From assembly GCA_016794505.1 (NCBI GenBank), contig JAEUJZ010000110.1:1-64000 (forward strand): a stretch of DNA of 64,000 nt, in the 5' to 3' direction. The translations under genes were made by a program, and so were the position numbers. Shown here in pieces: positions 43,789 to 56,346 of this stretch. The notes under the pieces are model-generated. The model was not told the origin of the DNA. It made no database searches and was given only the letters and a program-made list of their open reading frames with translations. How positions within the stretch are numbered: position 1 is the stretch's first letter; the number at the start of each line of letters is the position of its first letter. The DNA comes from Myxococcales bacterium (GTDB taxonomy: Bacteria; Myxococcota_A; Polyangia; Palsa-1104; JAEUJZ01).

Positions 43789-44886
43789 CTACTGCGCGCC
43801 TGGCGAGAACAGCCGCCTCACAGCGGCCTGCGCACGCGCGTTTTCCTCTGGTAAGCCGATGGAGATCCGCACCCACGTCTGGTAGGGCGCGAACGGTCGG
43901 CCGATCGCGACGCCCTCTGCCAGCAACACCTTGGCCACTTCGGCTTGCGGGCGTCCCGCATCGAAGAAGATGAAATTTGCCCGCGACTCCGTGCGCCGTA
44001 GCTTCAGACCGTCGAGAAGTGCGTGCCACTTCGTCCGCTCGGCTGCAACCTGTGTGCGCACGCGCCCGAGGTGCGCGGGATCACGCAGGCTCGCCGACGC
44101 AGCCGTGAGCGTGAGGCGGTTTTGGCCGCGAGGCGACCCAAGACCCTGCCGGCGCAGGGACTCGGCCAATGCTCGGGGTGCGGCTGCGTAGCCGAAGGGG
44201 AGCGCCGCCAGTCCGTGTGCCTTCGAAAACGTTCGGAACACCAGGACGTTTTCCCCTGCCCGCACAAGCGACATGGCAGTGCGCCTGGGGTAGTCAGCAT
44301 CGAACTCCAGATAGGCTTCGTCCACGATCACCAGCGTCTGTTTCGACGTCTTGCGAACAAACTCTAGAAATGTCGCCGCATCGTTGACCGTGCCCGAGGG
44401 ATTGTGCGGATTGATCAGAAAGACCGCGCGCGTGCGCGTGTTCAGCGTGGCCGCAATCGCTGGGAGATCGTTTTCCAGCTGTGCGTTGAGCGGCACGCCC
44501 ACAACAATGCCGCCGACCCGCGCGGCTGCGTCGACGAGCGCCGCATAGCCCGGTACCGAATAAACAAATTCGCCGCCCGGACCGCCTTGCAGGCTGAGCT
44601 GTAGGCCGAGTGCATCGAGCATCTCGCCGAGCACGACCTGATCCGGGCTGACACCTTCGAAGGTCGCAATTTGCTTTGTGACCGCCGCCGCCTCGTCGCC
44701 GACATAGCGAAACAGTCCGCCGAGGTCCTCTGCGAGGGCCTTCATCACGATCGGCGATGGCCCGAATGGATTCTCGTTCAACGTCAGGCGCACAGGCGCC
44801 GGCACCTGTGCATGGGCGACACCAGCGGCGACGAAAGACGCTCCGAGCGCACCAATCGCGAGAAACCAGCCCAGACGGGACATCAT
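43789..44886 (-). CDS. Exported histidinol-phosphate-aminotransferase-like PLP enzyme
   Basis: This 365-aa class I/II aminotransferase carries a signal peptide (LGWFLAIGALGASFVAAGVAHAQ), unusual for this family. The core is HisC-like: LTLNENPFGPSP at the mature N-terminus, FLINPHNPSGTVND, VIVDEAYLEFD, and the PLP lysine in FRTFSKAHGLA, with C-terminal ANFIFFDAG and WVRISIGLPEEN. Periplasmic HisC homologues are known, but their substrate is unclear; histidine synthesis would need the cytoplasm. The start may be either of two adjacent ATGs (44886 or 44883). It stands alone between the repeat lipoprotein and the DUF1566-like gene. Confidence 0.85.
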   Translation of the reverse strand: MMSRLGWFLAIGALGASFVAAGVAHAQVPAPVRLTLNENPFGPSPIVMKALAEDLGGLFRYVGDEAAAVTKQIATFEGVSPDQVVLGEMLDALGLQLSLQGGPGGEFVYSVPGYAALVDAAARVGGIVVGVPLNAQLENDLPAIAATLNTRTRAVFLINPHNPSGTVNDAATFLEFVRKTSKQTLVIVDEAYLEFDADYPRRTAMSLVRAGENVLVFRTFSKAHGLAALPFGYAAAPRALAESLRRQGLGSPRGQNRLTLTAASASLRDPAHLGRVRTQVAAERTKWHALLDGLKLRRTESRANFIFFDAGRPQAEVAKVLLAEGVAIGRPFAPYQTWVRISIGLPEENARAQAAVRRLFSPGAQ

Positions 44887-44986
44887 GGCGGGAAACCTAT
44901 CCGACGGCCGTGAATCGTGGAAGGCCGCAATGTGATTGGGGAAAATTTAGAATCGGGGACTTGTCGGTTTAGGGTACTCTTACTCA

Positions 44987-45901
44987 ATGCAGCACTCCCA
45001 GACTCATCCCAGTCGTGCGAACAGCAAGCCAATGTCTCTTGCGCTTCGGGGTACGCTGATTGGCGCACTAGTAGGCTTTGTGTTTCTAGGCATTTTATTC
45101 CCAAGCTGTAACCAGAAGGACCCGATCTTTGGCGCCGACAGGGACCAGCCGATATATGCTTTTTTGTGGTTTGTGCTTTCCTCAGTCGGCGCGCTCGGCG
45201 GCGGATTCTTAGGAATTATATTCGGCGTTATAGCAGCCCAGCGACGCGAAGATGCTCAGCGATTTGGTCATGCAGATTCGCACAATTTGACAATCAACAC
45301 CCGGCCCAATGAAGTTCGCAACGCACTGCTCGTTATGGGCGCTATCATTCTGGCCGGATGGGCGCTGTTTGCAGTCACTTCTCCCGAGAAAGGTACGCAG
45401 CGTATCTCTGTACGGGACCAAGGTTCGACAAATGAACCGAGACAAACTGGTCTGAAGACCCGCGGTAGCCTGGATGCTAAAGGCATTTCAGCGACGTCGA
45501 ATGATCTAGGGCGGGATAACTCCTGCTCCAGTGATTTTCTTTTGCGCCCGCAGGAGGAATTCACAGTGACGGATACCCGGACAGGACATCAGTGGCACCG
45601 GCTGAGCCCAGAGCGGCAGTCTGGGATCATGTGGCAGGATGCACTTGAGCAGTGTGAGGCACTGGGCGGATCATTGCCGGCTCCGCACGAATTATTGGAG
45701 ATCCTAAAGGCGAATACAGAGCAGAGGCCAATGCTCGATCGTTGTGCATTCCCAGAAGTGCCAGTAGAAGCTGAGATCTGGTCAAACCAGTCAGGGCAGC
45801 GAGTGGGTGAAAAGAGAGCGCTACGAGTCCAGGATGGTCGACTGTTCGACGCATCTGCGACGTTATTCAAGCTGGCACTCTGTCTGAAACGGGCGCAATA
45901 A
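44987..45901 (+). CDS. Membrane protein with DUF1566-like C-terminal domain
   Basis: This 304-aa protein has three predicted membrane helices (GTLIGALVGFVFLGILF, IYAFLWFVLSSVGALGGGFLGIIFG and LLVMGAIILAGWALFAV). From about residue 180 it has a small domain (VTDTRTGHQWHRLSP, MWQDALEQCEALGGSLPAPHELLEIL) matching the DUF1566/Lcl-type fold often found in surface proteins. The second helix pair ends AAQRRED, giving a short cytoplasmic or linker loop. Base composition is clearly less GC-rich than the surroundings, suggesting acquisition. No operon partner is seen. Function is unknown. Confidence 0.72.
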   Translation: MQHSQTHPSRANSKPMSLALRGTLIGALVGFVFLGILFPSCNQKDPIFGADRDQPIYAFLWFVLSSVGALGGGFLGIIFGVIAAQRREDAQRFGHADSHNLTINTRPNEVRNALLVMGAIILAGWALFAVTSPEKGTQRISVRDQGSTNEPRQTGLKTRGSLDAKGISATSNDLGRDNSCSSDFLLRPQEEFTVTDTRTGHQWHRLSPERQSGIMWQDALEQCEALGGSLPAPHELLEILKANTEQRPMLDRCAFPEVPVEAEIWSNQSGQRVGEKRALRVQDGRLFDASATLFKLALCLKRAQ

Positions 45902-46076
45902 GCAGGTTGCGAGGATGTGCCCCGCTTCCCGTGATGCGTATCCATCCCGCCAAAGTGCGCGCGATCTTCCGCAGAAACGCGAGGCGTGGCGTGGTTCCGT
46001 CGGTGGCAAACAGCGACAGACCCTGGCCTCCTGATTCGATCCGCACATCGTGGCCAATATCGTCAAGTACGCTCAA
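45867..46076 (-). pseudogene. Possible truncated gene fragment
   Basis: This 69-codon minus-strand frame (TTG start after an in-frame stop) reads IGHDVRIESGGQGLSLFATDGTTP and then LAFLRKIARTLAGWIRITG, which looks like the end of a longer protein. No upstream continuation or ribosome-binding site exists, and its 3' end overlaps the DUF1566-like gene. It could be a remnant or chance. Confidence 0.25.
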
Positions 46077-46133
46077 CGGTCAAGCGGAGCCTTTCTTCGA
46101 CGGAGATATGGCCTGAGTGAGCGGCCGTGGGGG

Positions 46134-47309
46134 CTAGGGTGTGACGGGGCCGGGCTGGGGGGCGGTGGCGGGCTCGGGGACCAAGCTGCGCAGCCAAGCG
46201 GCTCCGTCGCTGCGGCGCTCGGCTTGGCGGTACAGCTCGACGAAGGCGCGCAGGTCTCCACGGACGGCGGCCAAAAGGCGCTGCTGAAAGTCCGACGAGC
46301 GGTGATAGACGCCAAACGACAAGAGGACGGCGTTGTTGAGCGGACCCTCGGCGAGTCGACGGTACCGCGGGCCCGATGGGAACGCGGCGCGATAGCTGGC
46401 TTGCAGGCGGGCGAACAGGGCAGCGCGCTCGGCCTCGATGACAGACCAGGGCAGGTGGCGATCGTGGGCGTCACGATAAAAAGCGGCGGCGTCCTTCAGG
46501 GCGGGCTCTAGCCACGCGGAAAAGGCCAGGTGGCGCTGCTCTTCTTCTTGAGCCAAGCGATGCACGAGTGCGCTCTGCGCGGACGCGCCGCGCTCGCGAA
46601 AGAAGCGGGCCGCGCCTTCGACGCCGACCAGCGTGGCATAGCTTTCGTTTAGCTCGGACGCCGAGCGCAGGTAGGCGGTCGAGTGGGCCATCTCGTGCAG
46701 GATGGTCTCGACGGTTTGGACCTCGCCTTCGGGGCCGGGCTGATCGAGCATCGAGGCATAGATCGGCGAGATCAGATAGCCCAAGCTCGAGTACGCGCCG
46801 ACGGGCCGGACATACACGTCATAGCCGCGCGCTTCGAGCTTCTTGGCTTCGACCAGGGCATCGCGGCGGTCGAAAAAGCCCAAATAGGGCACGGTGCCGA
46901 CGAGCGGGAAGCGCCAACGCAGGATGCGCCACGCGGTCTTTGGCGCCGCGGTCAAGTTGTACGCGACGGGACCGCCGGTATCGACGAAGCGCTTGAACTC
47001 GGCCCCGCCACGCAGGCCCAGCTCGTCGATGCCGAACTGACGGGCGGCCAAGGCAAGCTGCAGGCGCTCGCGCAGCGGCTCGGGGGTGGCGGGATCGGAC
47101 AGCACATCGTCGACGTGGCGGCGGATGCGCAGCAGGTGTAGCTGTCCGGCCGCCTGCTGACCGAGATAGCGCACGGTGAAGCAGCCGCTGTCCAAAAGCA
47201 GCGGCAGCATGCCCAAGATCAGCCCGGCCTTTTTCCAGACCGACCGGCTCGATGAGAAAGCCTGCCAGCGGGTCAAAAGCGCATCCATGGCCACGATGGC
47301 AAGGCTCAT
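46134..47309 (-). CDS. Predicted zinc aminopeptidase (PF10023-like)
   Basis: This 391-aa protein has an N-terminal hydrophobic segment that could act as an anchor (AGLILGMLPLLLDSG). It matches the family of predicted aminopeptidases: the zinc motif ETILHEMAHSTAYL (HEMAH near 205-209), then ASELNESYATLVGVEGAARFF, where the Glu of NES is the likely third ligand. YDVYVRPVGAYSSLGYL precedes it. Proteolysis is inferred from the motif. It overlaps the upstream TPR gene by four bases (ATGA at 47306-47309), so the pair is co-translated. Confidence 0.8.
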   Translation of the reverse strand: MSLAIVAMDALLTRWQAFSSSRSVWKKAGLILGMLPLLLDSGCFTVRYLGQQAAGQLHLLRIRRHVDDVLSDPATPEPLRERLQLALAARQFGIDELGLRGGAEFKRFVDTGGPVAYNLTAAPKTAWRILRWRFPLVGTVPYLGFFDRRDALVEAKKLEARGYDVYVRPVGAYSSLGYLISPIYASMLDQPGPEGEVQTVETILHEMAHSTAYLRSASELNESYATLVGVEGAARFFRERGASAQSALVHRLAQEEEQRHLAFSAWLEPALKDAAAFYRDAHDRHLPWSVIEAERAALFARLQASYRAAFPSGPRYRRLAEGPLNNAVLLSFGVYHRSSDFQQRLLAAVRGDLRAFVELYRQAERRSDGAAWLRSLVPEPATAPQPGPVTP

Positions 47310-48649
47310 GGGTTCTTTTCCTCAGACTCGTCGGAGTGAAGCTGGCTACGCAGGCGCTCGGCGGTATGGGTGAACTGATCGAGCAAGCGATCGATGGCGG
47401 CATCGCGCTGCGGGCGGTCGATGCGCCCGGCCAGCCAGTCTTCTTGCAGCCCTTGCCAGCGCGCGTGGGTGCGGCCTAGCTCGTCACGATAGGCCTCGTA
47501 CCGTCGACGAAGCGGGCGCCTGCCCAGCAAATACGTGGCGGCATGTGTCGAAAGAGCGAGCGCGATCCCCGCCGGTCCCAGGCGCAGCATGCCGACCGAG
47601 AGTCCCATCCAGACCAGAAGCTGCGGCATGCGCCACAAAAGAATCGGTAGCGTGCGGAACTCTGTGGCCCAGATCAGCGCCAGCGCATGCAGGCGCGGAT
47701 CGTCTTCGAACGGCTGCGGGTTAAAGATGTGGCGGAAAAACTGCCCAGGACTCAGCGGGGCCGCGACAGGCTTGGTGCGGGCGGCGTGGGCTACAGCCTG
47801 CTTGCGAGCGTTGCGGTGAAACAGCACTAGATCCCAGACCTCGACGACCAGCTGACGTTCAAACGCCGCATAGTCCTTGTAGACGTTCGCTGGGCGCTGC
47901 TTTGTGTCGACGAGCTTGAGGTTCTCTTTGGCCGCTGTGCCTTCGGGATCGAGACGCAGAGACTCGCGAAAGCGCTGGCGCGCTTCCAACGGTCGACCTT
48001 GGGCCAGATCCACGCAGCCGAGGTTGTTCCAGGCCAGGGCGTTGTTTGGCTCCAAGGTCAGCGCCTGTTCGTAGCAGGCCTTGGCTTGGATGCGGTCGCC
48101 CATGGCGCTTGAGACATAGCCGAGCGTGATGTGGTTTGACGCCCGCTCGGGTCCCAGCGAGACGGCCTTACGCGCCGCCTCAAGCGCTTCGGGCAGCCGA
48201 CGCATCTCGACGAGAAGCTCGGCATAGGCGCGCAGATACACGGGCTCTTCGGGGGAAAGGCGCAGCGCTTCACGATACGCGGCCTCGGCCTCACTGCGGC
48301 GCTTGCACTCGTTTTGCGCATATCCCAACAGGTAATGGCAGTGGGCTTCCTTGGGGTCGATGGCTAGAGCGGCTCGCAGAGACGAAAGCGCCCGCTCGGC
48401 CTGATCCATGTGCAGAAGGCACAGTCCATGGATCTGCAGGGCTTCAGCGTCGCTGGGAGAAGCGCTCAGCGCCTTTTCAGCTTCGAGCAATGCGGCCTGT
48501 TCGCGCCCCAAATCCAGCAGCGCGCGGGCTCGCTTGAGATGCTGCCGCGCAAAGTCAGAGCCCGCTGGGGCCTTGGGACCCGACGCCGAACCAGAACCTG
48601 ACGATCCCCCGCGTCCTGAACCTGAAGAAGAAGATCCTGATGCCGCCAC
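47306..48649 (-). CDS. TPR-repeat membrane protein
   Basis: This 447-aa protein has an N-terminal Gly/Ser-rich stretch (residues 1-30), then tandem TPR units (ALLEAEKALSASPSDAEAL, ALSSLRAALAIDPKEAHCH, ALRLSPEEPVYLRAYAELL, CYEQALTLEPNNALAWNNL, ARQRFRESLRLDPEGT) to about residue 250, a linker and a helix-rich C-terminal region with one or two membrane segments (LLVWMGLSVGMLRLGPAGIALALS). TPRs mediate protein contacts; partners are unknown. The PF10023-like aminopeptidase gene starts inside its stop codon, so they are likely functional partners. Confidence 0.8.
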   Translation of the reverse strand: MAASGSSSSGSGRGGSSGSGSASGPKAPAGSDFARQHLKRARALLDLGREQAALLEAEKALSASPSDAEALQIHGLCLLHMDQAERALSSLRAALAIDPKEAHCHYLLGYAQNECKRRSEAEAAYREALRLSPEEPVYLRAYAELLVEMRRLPEALEAARKAVSLGPERASNHITLGYVSSAMGDRIQAKACYEQALTLEPNNALAWNNLGCVDLAQGRPLEARQRFRESLRLDPEGTAAKENLKLVDTKQRPANVYKDYAAFERQLVVEVWDLVLFHRNARKQAVAHAARTKPVAAPLSPGQFFRHIFNPQPFEDDPRLHALALIWATEFRTLPILLWRMPQLLVWMGLSVGMLRLGPAGIALALSTHAATYLLGRRPLRRRYEAYRDELGRTHARWQGLQEDWLAGRIDRPQRDAAIDRLLDQFTHTAERLRSQLHSDESEEKNP

Positions 48650-48838
48650 GCGAGCCAGCTTATCACGGGCACCGTCGATTTTTTGATTGCCAAGTCAGAC
48701 GGCACCGTGATAGGAAGGCCAACACAAAGATGCGTCTATTATGCTCAACGTGGAAGGTTGGGAAGGTGACCTCGCCTTCCACCGGGGCTTGTTTCACTCT
48801 TGCAGCGAACCAGCAACCGCGCTTGGATGTGGTGAGCG

Positions 48839-50818
48839 ATGGACTTCTCAATGTTTGATGACGAAACAGATGACGTCGGTCAGGAAGTTGAGGCGTTCTG
48901 CCCTCGTTGCAAGGGAGACACCACGCACATTGTCGTCAGCCGCTACGAAGACGAGATCCGTCGGGTGCGCTGTTCAACATGTGACGATATCCACGCATTT
49001 CGGCGGCCGCGCGGCGAAGATGGGGACGAGCCGAGCGAGCAGCCGACCAAGCGCAAGCTAGCCAAAGCCAAGCCCACGTGGGAACAGGTGATGAACCGCC
49101 GACGGGGTACCCCGCGGAACTACTCGGGCGAGGACATCTATGGCGAGCTGGATGTGATTGCGCACGGCGTGTTCGGCATGGGCTTCGTCTCTGAGCTCAT
49201 CGGGCAGAACAAGGTCGAGGTCACGTTTCAGCACGACAAGCGCATCCTGATTCACAACCGTCGCATGCTGCCGCTGCATCAAATCCTTCGCCAGCGGCAA
49301 GAGGCGGAAGCCAAGGCGCGCAGCGATAGCAAAGCGCGTGGTCGCGATGCGGGGCGCGGAGCCATGAAGCCGCGCTTGGTGAAGCCGCCAGTCGCGGCTC
49401 GTCCCGCTGCCGAACCAGAATTCGACGAGATCGACATCCCCGATGTGCTGGTCGATGAGATCCCCGAGGCGATGCCTGGAGCTCGGGGCCCGATGGGCAT
49501 GGGCAAGCCGGCGAAGCTTTCTCCTCGGGCGCTCAAAGCGCTGGAAGACGAAGATGAAGAGGAGAGGGGCGACAAAGAGGATGCCCCAGAAACTGCGGGC
49601 AAGCGTCGGGGGCGTGGGCGGCCAGCCGGAGCAGGTGCGACGAGCCGGAGTGAGGGACGCGCCGCAGCTGATAATCTAGGCGACGACGAGTCGGCCGAGT
49701 CAAAGAGAAAAGCAGCTCGCAGCTCGCAGCTCGCAGCAGCCATGGAGAGAGTGAAGCAGGCTCGCAAGGCGGCAGCAGAGGTCAAGCCTGCCGCGCAGAC
49801 AGCAGTTGTGGTGCCGCTGGCCAAGGGCAAAGCGAAGACAGCCGATCCACCTGCGGGAGATGCAGCCAAGGGGGGCAAGACAGCGGCGGCCCAGGCGACC
49901 ATCGCCTCCGTAAAGGTGGCGGCACCCGCCGGTAAGGCGCCTTCGGTTGCCCAAGTGGCAGAAAAACCGTCGGCGAAGAAGACAACCCCGACCGTGGTCG
50001 CCAAGACAGCCAGTGTCCCGGCTGCCCCCGCCGCCAAAGCGGACGCGAGTCGAGCTGGAGCGACCGTCGCGGTTGTCGCCCCGAAGGGCAAAGCGCTGAA
50101 AGCGGCGGTACCGCTGCTTCCTGCGAAGCCGTCCAAGTCTGCGGCTCCTGCCTCGGCAATTGTCGCGGCACCGGCAAAGAAGGGCGCCGCTCCGATCGAG
50201 CCGAAGTCACCCGTTGCCGCGGCAGCGCCGCCTGCAAAGAAGGCCGAGCAGCAGAGCGTACGAACGGGCAAGGCGGCCAAGCAACCTCCCACGGCGAGCA
50301 AGGCTGTTCCGACGGCTGCGGCGGCAAAGCCCAGTCCCGCTACGAAGACGCCCGTTGCCTCTTCTACAGCCCGTGGGGCAAGCGTGGCGGCACCCCCCAA
50401 AGCTGGTACCGCCAAGGAACCAGCGGCAAAACGTCCCTCTGTGGTGGCGAAGTCAGCCAAGGTGTCGCCGAAGGCGGCTCCCAAAGCAGCGGCGCCGAAA
50501 GTCGCTCCCAAAGCTGTGTCGCCGAAGGTCGCTTCCAAGACGGCGTCGCCTAAGGCGGCAGCAGCCAAGCGTGGCGTGACCAAGCCTGCCGCTCCCAAGG
50601 CGGGACCGAAGGCCGTCGCGAGCAAGCCACCTGCGCGCAAGAAAGCGACCGAAGCACAGAAGAGCAAGCCGGCGAAGAAAACAGCGGCGACCAAGCCTGC
50701 CAAGCCAAACAAAGCGTCGGCAAAGAAGAAGTCGGTTGCAGCGTCGCCAAAGCCGGCTATGAAGTCATCCCACAAGGCTACTGGCAAGAAGGCAGCGCGC
50801 CCTGCTTCTCGTCGGTAG
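48839..50818 (+). CDS. Zinc-ribbon, CarD-like-core protein with histone-H1-like tail
   Basis: This 659-aa protein begins with a CxxC...CxxC zinc ribbon (FCPRCKGDTTHIVVSR, VRCSTCDDIHAF) and a compact basic/beta domain at about 95-150 (ELDVIAHGVFGMGFVSELI, KVEVTFQHDKRILIHNRRM), typical of small myxobacterial proteins with a CarD-like role. From about residue 200 to the end it is a Lys/Ala/Pro-rich disordered tail with runs such as AAKPSPATKTPVAS and KPAKPNKASAKKKS, resembling histone H1 or the HMGA-like tails of myxobacterial regulators. DNA or chromatin binding is inferred. Three AGCTCGC repeats at 49714-49734 lie within the coding region. The gene is monocistronic. Confidence 0.75.
   Translation: MDFSMFDDETDDVGQEVEAFCPRCKGDTTHIVVSRYEDEIRRVRCSTCDDIHAFRRPRGEDGDEPSEQPTKRKLAKAKPTWEQVMNRRRGTPRNYSGEDIYGELDVIAHGVFGMGFVSELIGQNKVEVTFQHDKRILIHNRRMLPLHQILRQRQEAEAKARSDSKARGRDAGRGAMKPRLVKPPVAARPAAEPEFDEIDIPDVLVDEIPEAMPGARGPMGMGKPAKLSPRALKALEDEDEEERGDKEDAPETAGKRRGRGRPAGAGATSRSEGRAAADNLGDDESAESKRKAARSSQLAAAMERVKQARKAAAEVKPAAQTAVVVPLAKGKAKTADPPAGDAAKGGKTAAAQATIASVKVAAPAGKAPSVAQVAEKPSAKKTTPTVVAKTASVPAAPAAKADASRAGATVAVVAPKGKALKAAVPLLPAKPSKSAAPASAIVAAPAKKGAAPIEPKSPVAAAAPPAKKAEQQSVRTGKAAKQPPTASKAVPTAAAAKPSPATKTPVASSTARGASVAAPPKAGTAKEPAAKRPSVVAKSAKVSPKAAPKAAAPKVAPKAVSPKVASKTASPKAAAAKRGVTKPAAPKAGPKAVASKPPARKKATEAQKSKPAKKTAATKPAKPNKASAKKKSVAASPKPAMKSSHKATGKKAARPASRR
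49714..49734. repeat. 7-bp tandem repeat (AGCTCGC x 3) in coding sequence
   Basis: Three perfect AGCTCGC copies lie in the zinc-ribbon/H1-tail gene, encoding RSSQLAA in the present frame. Gain or loss of one unit would shift the frame and remove the basic tail, so it is a potential contingency site. Confidence 0.85.
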
Positions 50819-50948
50819 TTCCCGTCGAAGTCTTCGCCGACCGACGTGCCCCTGGGATTGCTGGGGTTACTACACGTATCCAGCGTGGTTGCTCTTTCCT
50901 CGTCGTGTTCCCAATTTCTTTTCCGATCCGTTGTGATAGAGTGATCCG

Positions 50949-52823
50949 GTGGCCAGGTTAGGGCCCGGCGCTCGCGTCGGCGATCAGTTTCAGATCATTC
51001 GGAAGATCGGTGAAGGCGGTTGCGGCGAAGTCTATCTAGCAGAGCAGACTACGCTGGGCCGAAACGCCGTCGTCAAGCTGATGCACACGGAGTTGTCGCG
51101 CGACCCATCATACGTCGCTCGATTTCAGCGTGAAGCACGGCTTGCCGCACGGTTGATTCACCACCATACGGCCGCGATCTATGCATTCGGCGAGACTCCC
51201 GAAAAAGTGCTGTGGATCGCGATGGAGTACATCGAGGGCGAAAGCCTTCACAACGTACTCGCACGCGAGACACCACGCCAGATCGCAGAGCTTCTATCCC
51301 CTGTCGCGGACGTCTTGGACCGTGCCGGATCAATGGGAGTCGTCCATCGCGATGTCAAGCCCGACAACATCTTAGTGGGGCCGGACGGGGAGGGGCGTCG
51401 CGCTGTCCTGCTGGATTTTGGTCTGGCTCGCCCCATGGAGGACAACGACAAGCTGACGGCGGTCGGCGTGGCGGTTGGTTCGCCCACCTACATGAGCCCG
51501 GAGCAGGTCTTCGGTCCATCGGTGGACAGCGCAACCGACCGCTATGCCTTCGGCATCATCTTGTACATTGCCGTCGCCAAGCGGCCGCCGTTCCGCCACG
51601 ACGATCGAGTACAGCTTGTGCTGATGCACAAGCGCAATCCGGTTCCTCCTCTCAACTCCATCGTCCCGCAGATCCCGCTCAATCATCCGCTGGACAAGTT
51701 CTTCGGCAAGGCGCTGGCCAAGCAACCGACAGAGCGTTTTCCGTCGGCAAAGGTGATGATTGAAGAGTTCATCCGAGCGATGGATGAAGCGCCTCTGCCT
51801 CTGTTTGGTGATGCACCGGCCAGTACCCAGAGCGCACGGTCTGTGCCCTCGAAGGGGAGTGAGCAGCGGCCTTTAGCATCGCAGGCTGCACCGGCTGGGC
51901 CGGGAAGCATGCCACCGAAGCGTCCGCCTCCCCCTCCTCCGACAGCGTCCGCCAAGGCGCCAGCACCGCTACCATCTGTCGGGCCTGCACTACGGACTAC
52001 GTTGCCGGTGGCTAACACTGAGCCCGCAGCTGAACCGGCTCGCGCTAGGGCTGACGGCGTTCGCAGCATCGAGGCCTGGGGAGCGCGCGTGGCGAAGGCT
52101 CCGGCACCGGCTGCCGAGTCTCGACAGGCGGGCGCCCCAGCAGCAGCGGTTGAGGCTGCCTCGTCTGCACCGGGGCACCGTCGCTTGCTTGCATGCCTAG
52201 GGAACTCGTCCGAAGCCATCGACGTGCTCTCGGCCCAGCAAGTCACGCTGGGCAAGCACCGAGACTGCGATGTTGTTGTCCGCGCTTTCCCGACGCCCGA
52301 AAATGACTCCATTACGCATGGTGTGAGTCGGCAGCACGCGCGCATGCTGGTGGCGAACGGCAAGCTGCTGGTCGAAGACATGCGCAGCCTGAACGGCACG
52401 TTTGTCGATGATCGGCGCTTGGCGCTGGGTACTCAGATGGCTCTGTCGGATGGGCAGCTCGTTCGTTTGGGACCGGTGCTGACGATCGAGGTTCGTATTT
52501 TCAAGAGCGGCGGTGCGCTTCTGCGTCGCATCGACGAGTACCACGGAGGGTTCCCGGCAACCCTGCTCATTTGGAAGGATGTGGCGCTCGGAGATCCAGT
52601 GCTGGGACTCGTTCCTGCTGGGGGCGATGCTGCAGTGCGCTGGGGCACCGTCCGTGCCCATGGCGAGCAAGGCGAGCTGTGGTGGTTTGGCCCGCAGGCT
52701 GTCTTGTGGCAACGATCCGGGCGAAGCCTAAGCGGTGCGCAGTCCCTGTTGCCAGGGGATCGTATGACGCTAGGCTCGACGGTTGTGGAGTGGGAGACCG
52801 GTATCAAGCCGGGTCTGAGCTAG
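50949..52823 (+). CDS. FHA-domain Ser/Thr protein kinase
   Basis: This 624-aa kinase starts with GTG (50949). The Hanks kinase domain spans about 10-280 (GEGGCGEVYLAE, AVVKLMH, HRDVKPDNILV, LLDFGLARP, GSPTYMSPEQ) and looks catalytically complete. A Pro/Ala-rich linker follows. A FHA domain at about 415-510 shows GKHRDCDVVV, GVSRQHARMLV and SLNGTFVDDR, the canonical phosphothreonine-binding residues. The last 110 residues are a further beta-rich region. Kinase-FHA proteins bind phosphorylated partners, often as part of kinase networks. No membrane helix is seen, so it is cytoplasmic. It stands alone upstream of secA. Confidence 0.93.
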   Translation: MARLGPGARVGDQFQIIRKIGEGGCGEVYLAEQTTLGRNAVVKLMHTELSRDPSYVARFQREARLAARLIHHHTAAIYAFGETPEKVLWIAMEYIEGESLHNVLARETPRQIAELLSPVADVLDRAGSMGVVHRDVKPDNILVGPDGEGRRAVLLDFGLARPMEDNDKLTAVGVAVGSPTYMSPEQVFGPSVDSATDRYAFGIILYIAVAKRPPFRHDDRVQLVLMHKRNPVPPLNSIVPQIPLNHPLDKFFGKALAKQPTERFPSAKVMIEEFIRAMDEAPLPLFGDAPASTQSARSVPSKGSEQRPLASQAAPAGPGSMPPKRPPPPPPTASAKAPAPLPSVGPALRTTLPVANTEPAAEPARARADGVRSIEAWGARVAKAPAPAAESRQAGAPAAAVEAASSAPGHRRLLACLGNSSEAIDVLSAQQVTLGKHRDCDVVVRAFPTPENDSITHGVSRQHARMLVANGKLLVEDMRSLNGTFVDDRRLALGTQMALSDGQLVRLGPVLTIEVRIFKSGGALLRRIDEYHGGFPATLLIWKDVALGDPVLGLVPAGGDAAVRWGTVRAHGEQGELWWFGPQAVLWQRSGRSLSGAQSLLPGDRMTLGSTVVEWETGIKPGLS

Positions 52824-53052
52824 GCGCCCGAAGTTCACGCGTCGACGAGCGAGCAGTCGCTCACCTGGGTGTCCTGTGCTGAGCGGCACCTATGCTTGCG
52901 TCGAAGGGGGGTGTCTCGTGAGCGAACTGCGCGGCTCCCCAGCACTGCGAAGGCTGCGCGGCAGTTTCAGGCGAGATATCGCCTTGCTGTGAGGCTCGCT
53001 TACCTCTACTCTATGGGTTCACTTTGCCCACCTAGGTAGGCCACGAACGCTC

Positions 53053-56223
<3,171 letters not shown>

Positions 56224-56346
56224 TTGGTCGGGGCACTGATTTTTTCGCTCGGCCTGGCTCGCTTGGAAATCACGCCATACCTCTGCGTCATGCAGCTTGG
56301 CTGCGCAGCCCGGAATAAAATATCTGGGTAGGCGGTTCCCTCGAAT

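Noticed and set aside
48737..48742. TATTAT as a -10 element for the zinc-ribbon gene
   Set aside because: No -35 hexamer lies at a usable distance.
52984..53012. TTGCTG-N17-TACTCT upstream of secA as a sigma-70 promoter
   Set aside because: Each hexamer matches only 3 of 6 consensus bases, which is expected by chance in a gap this size.
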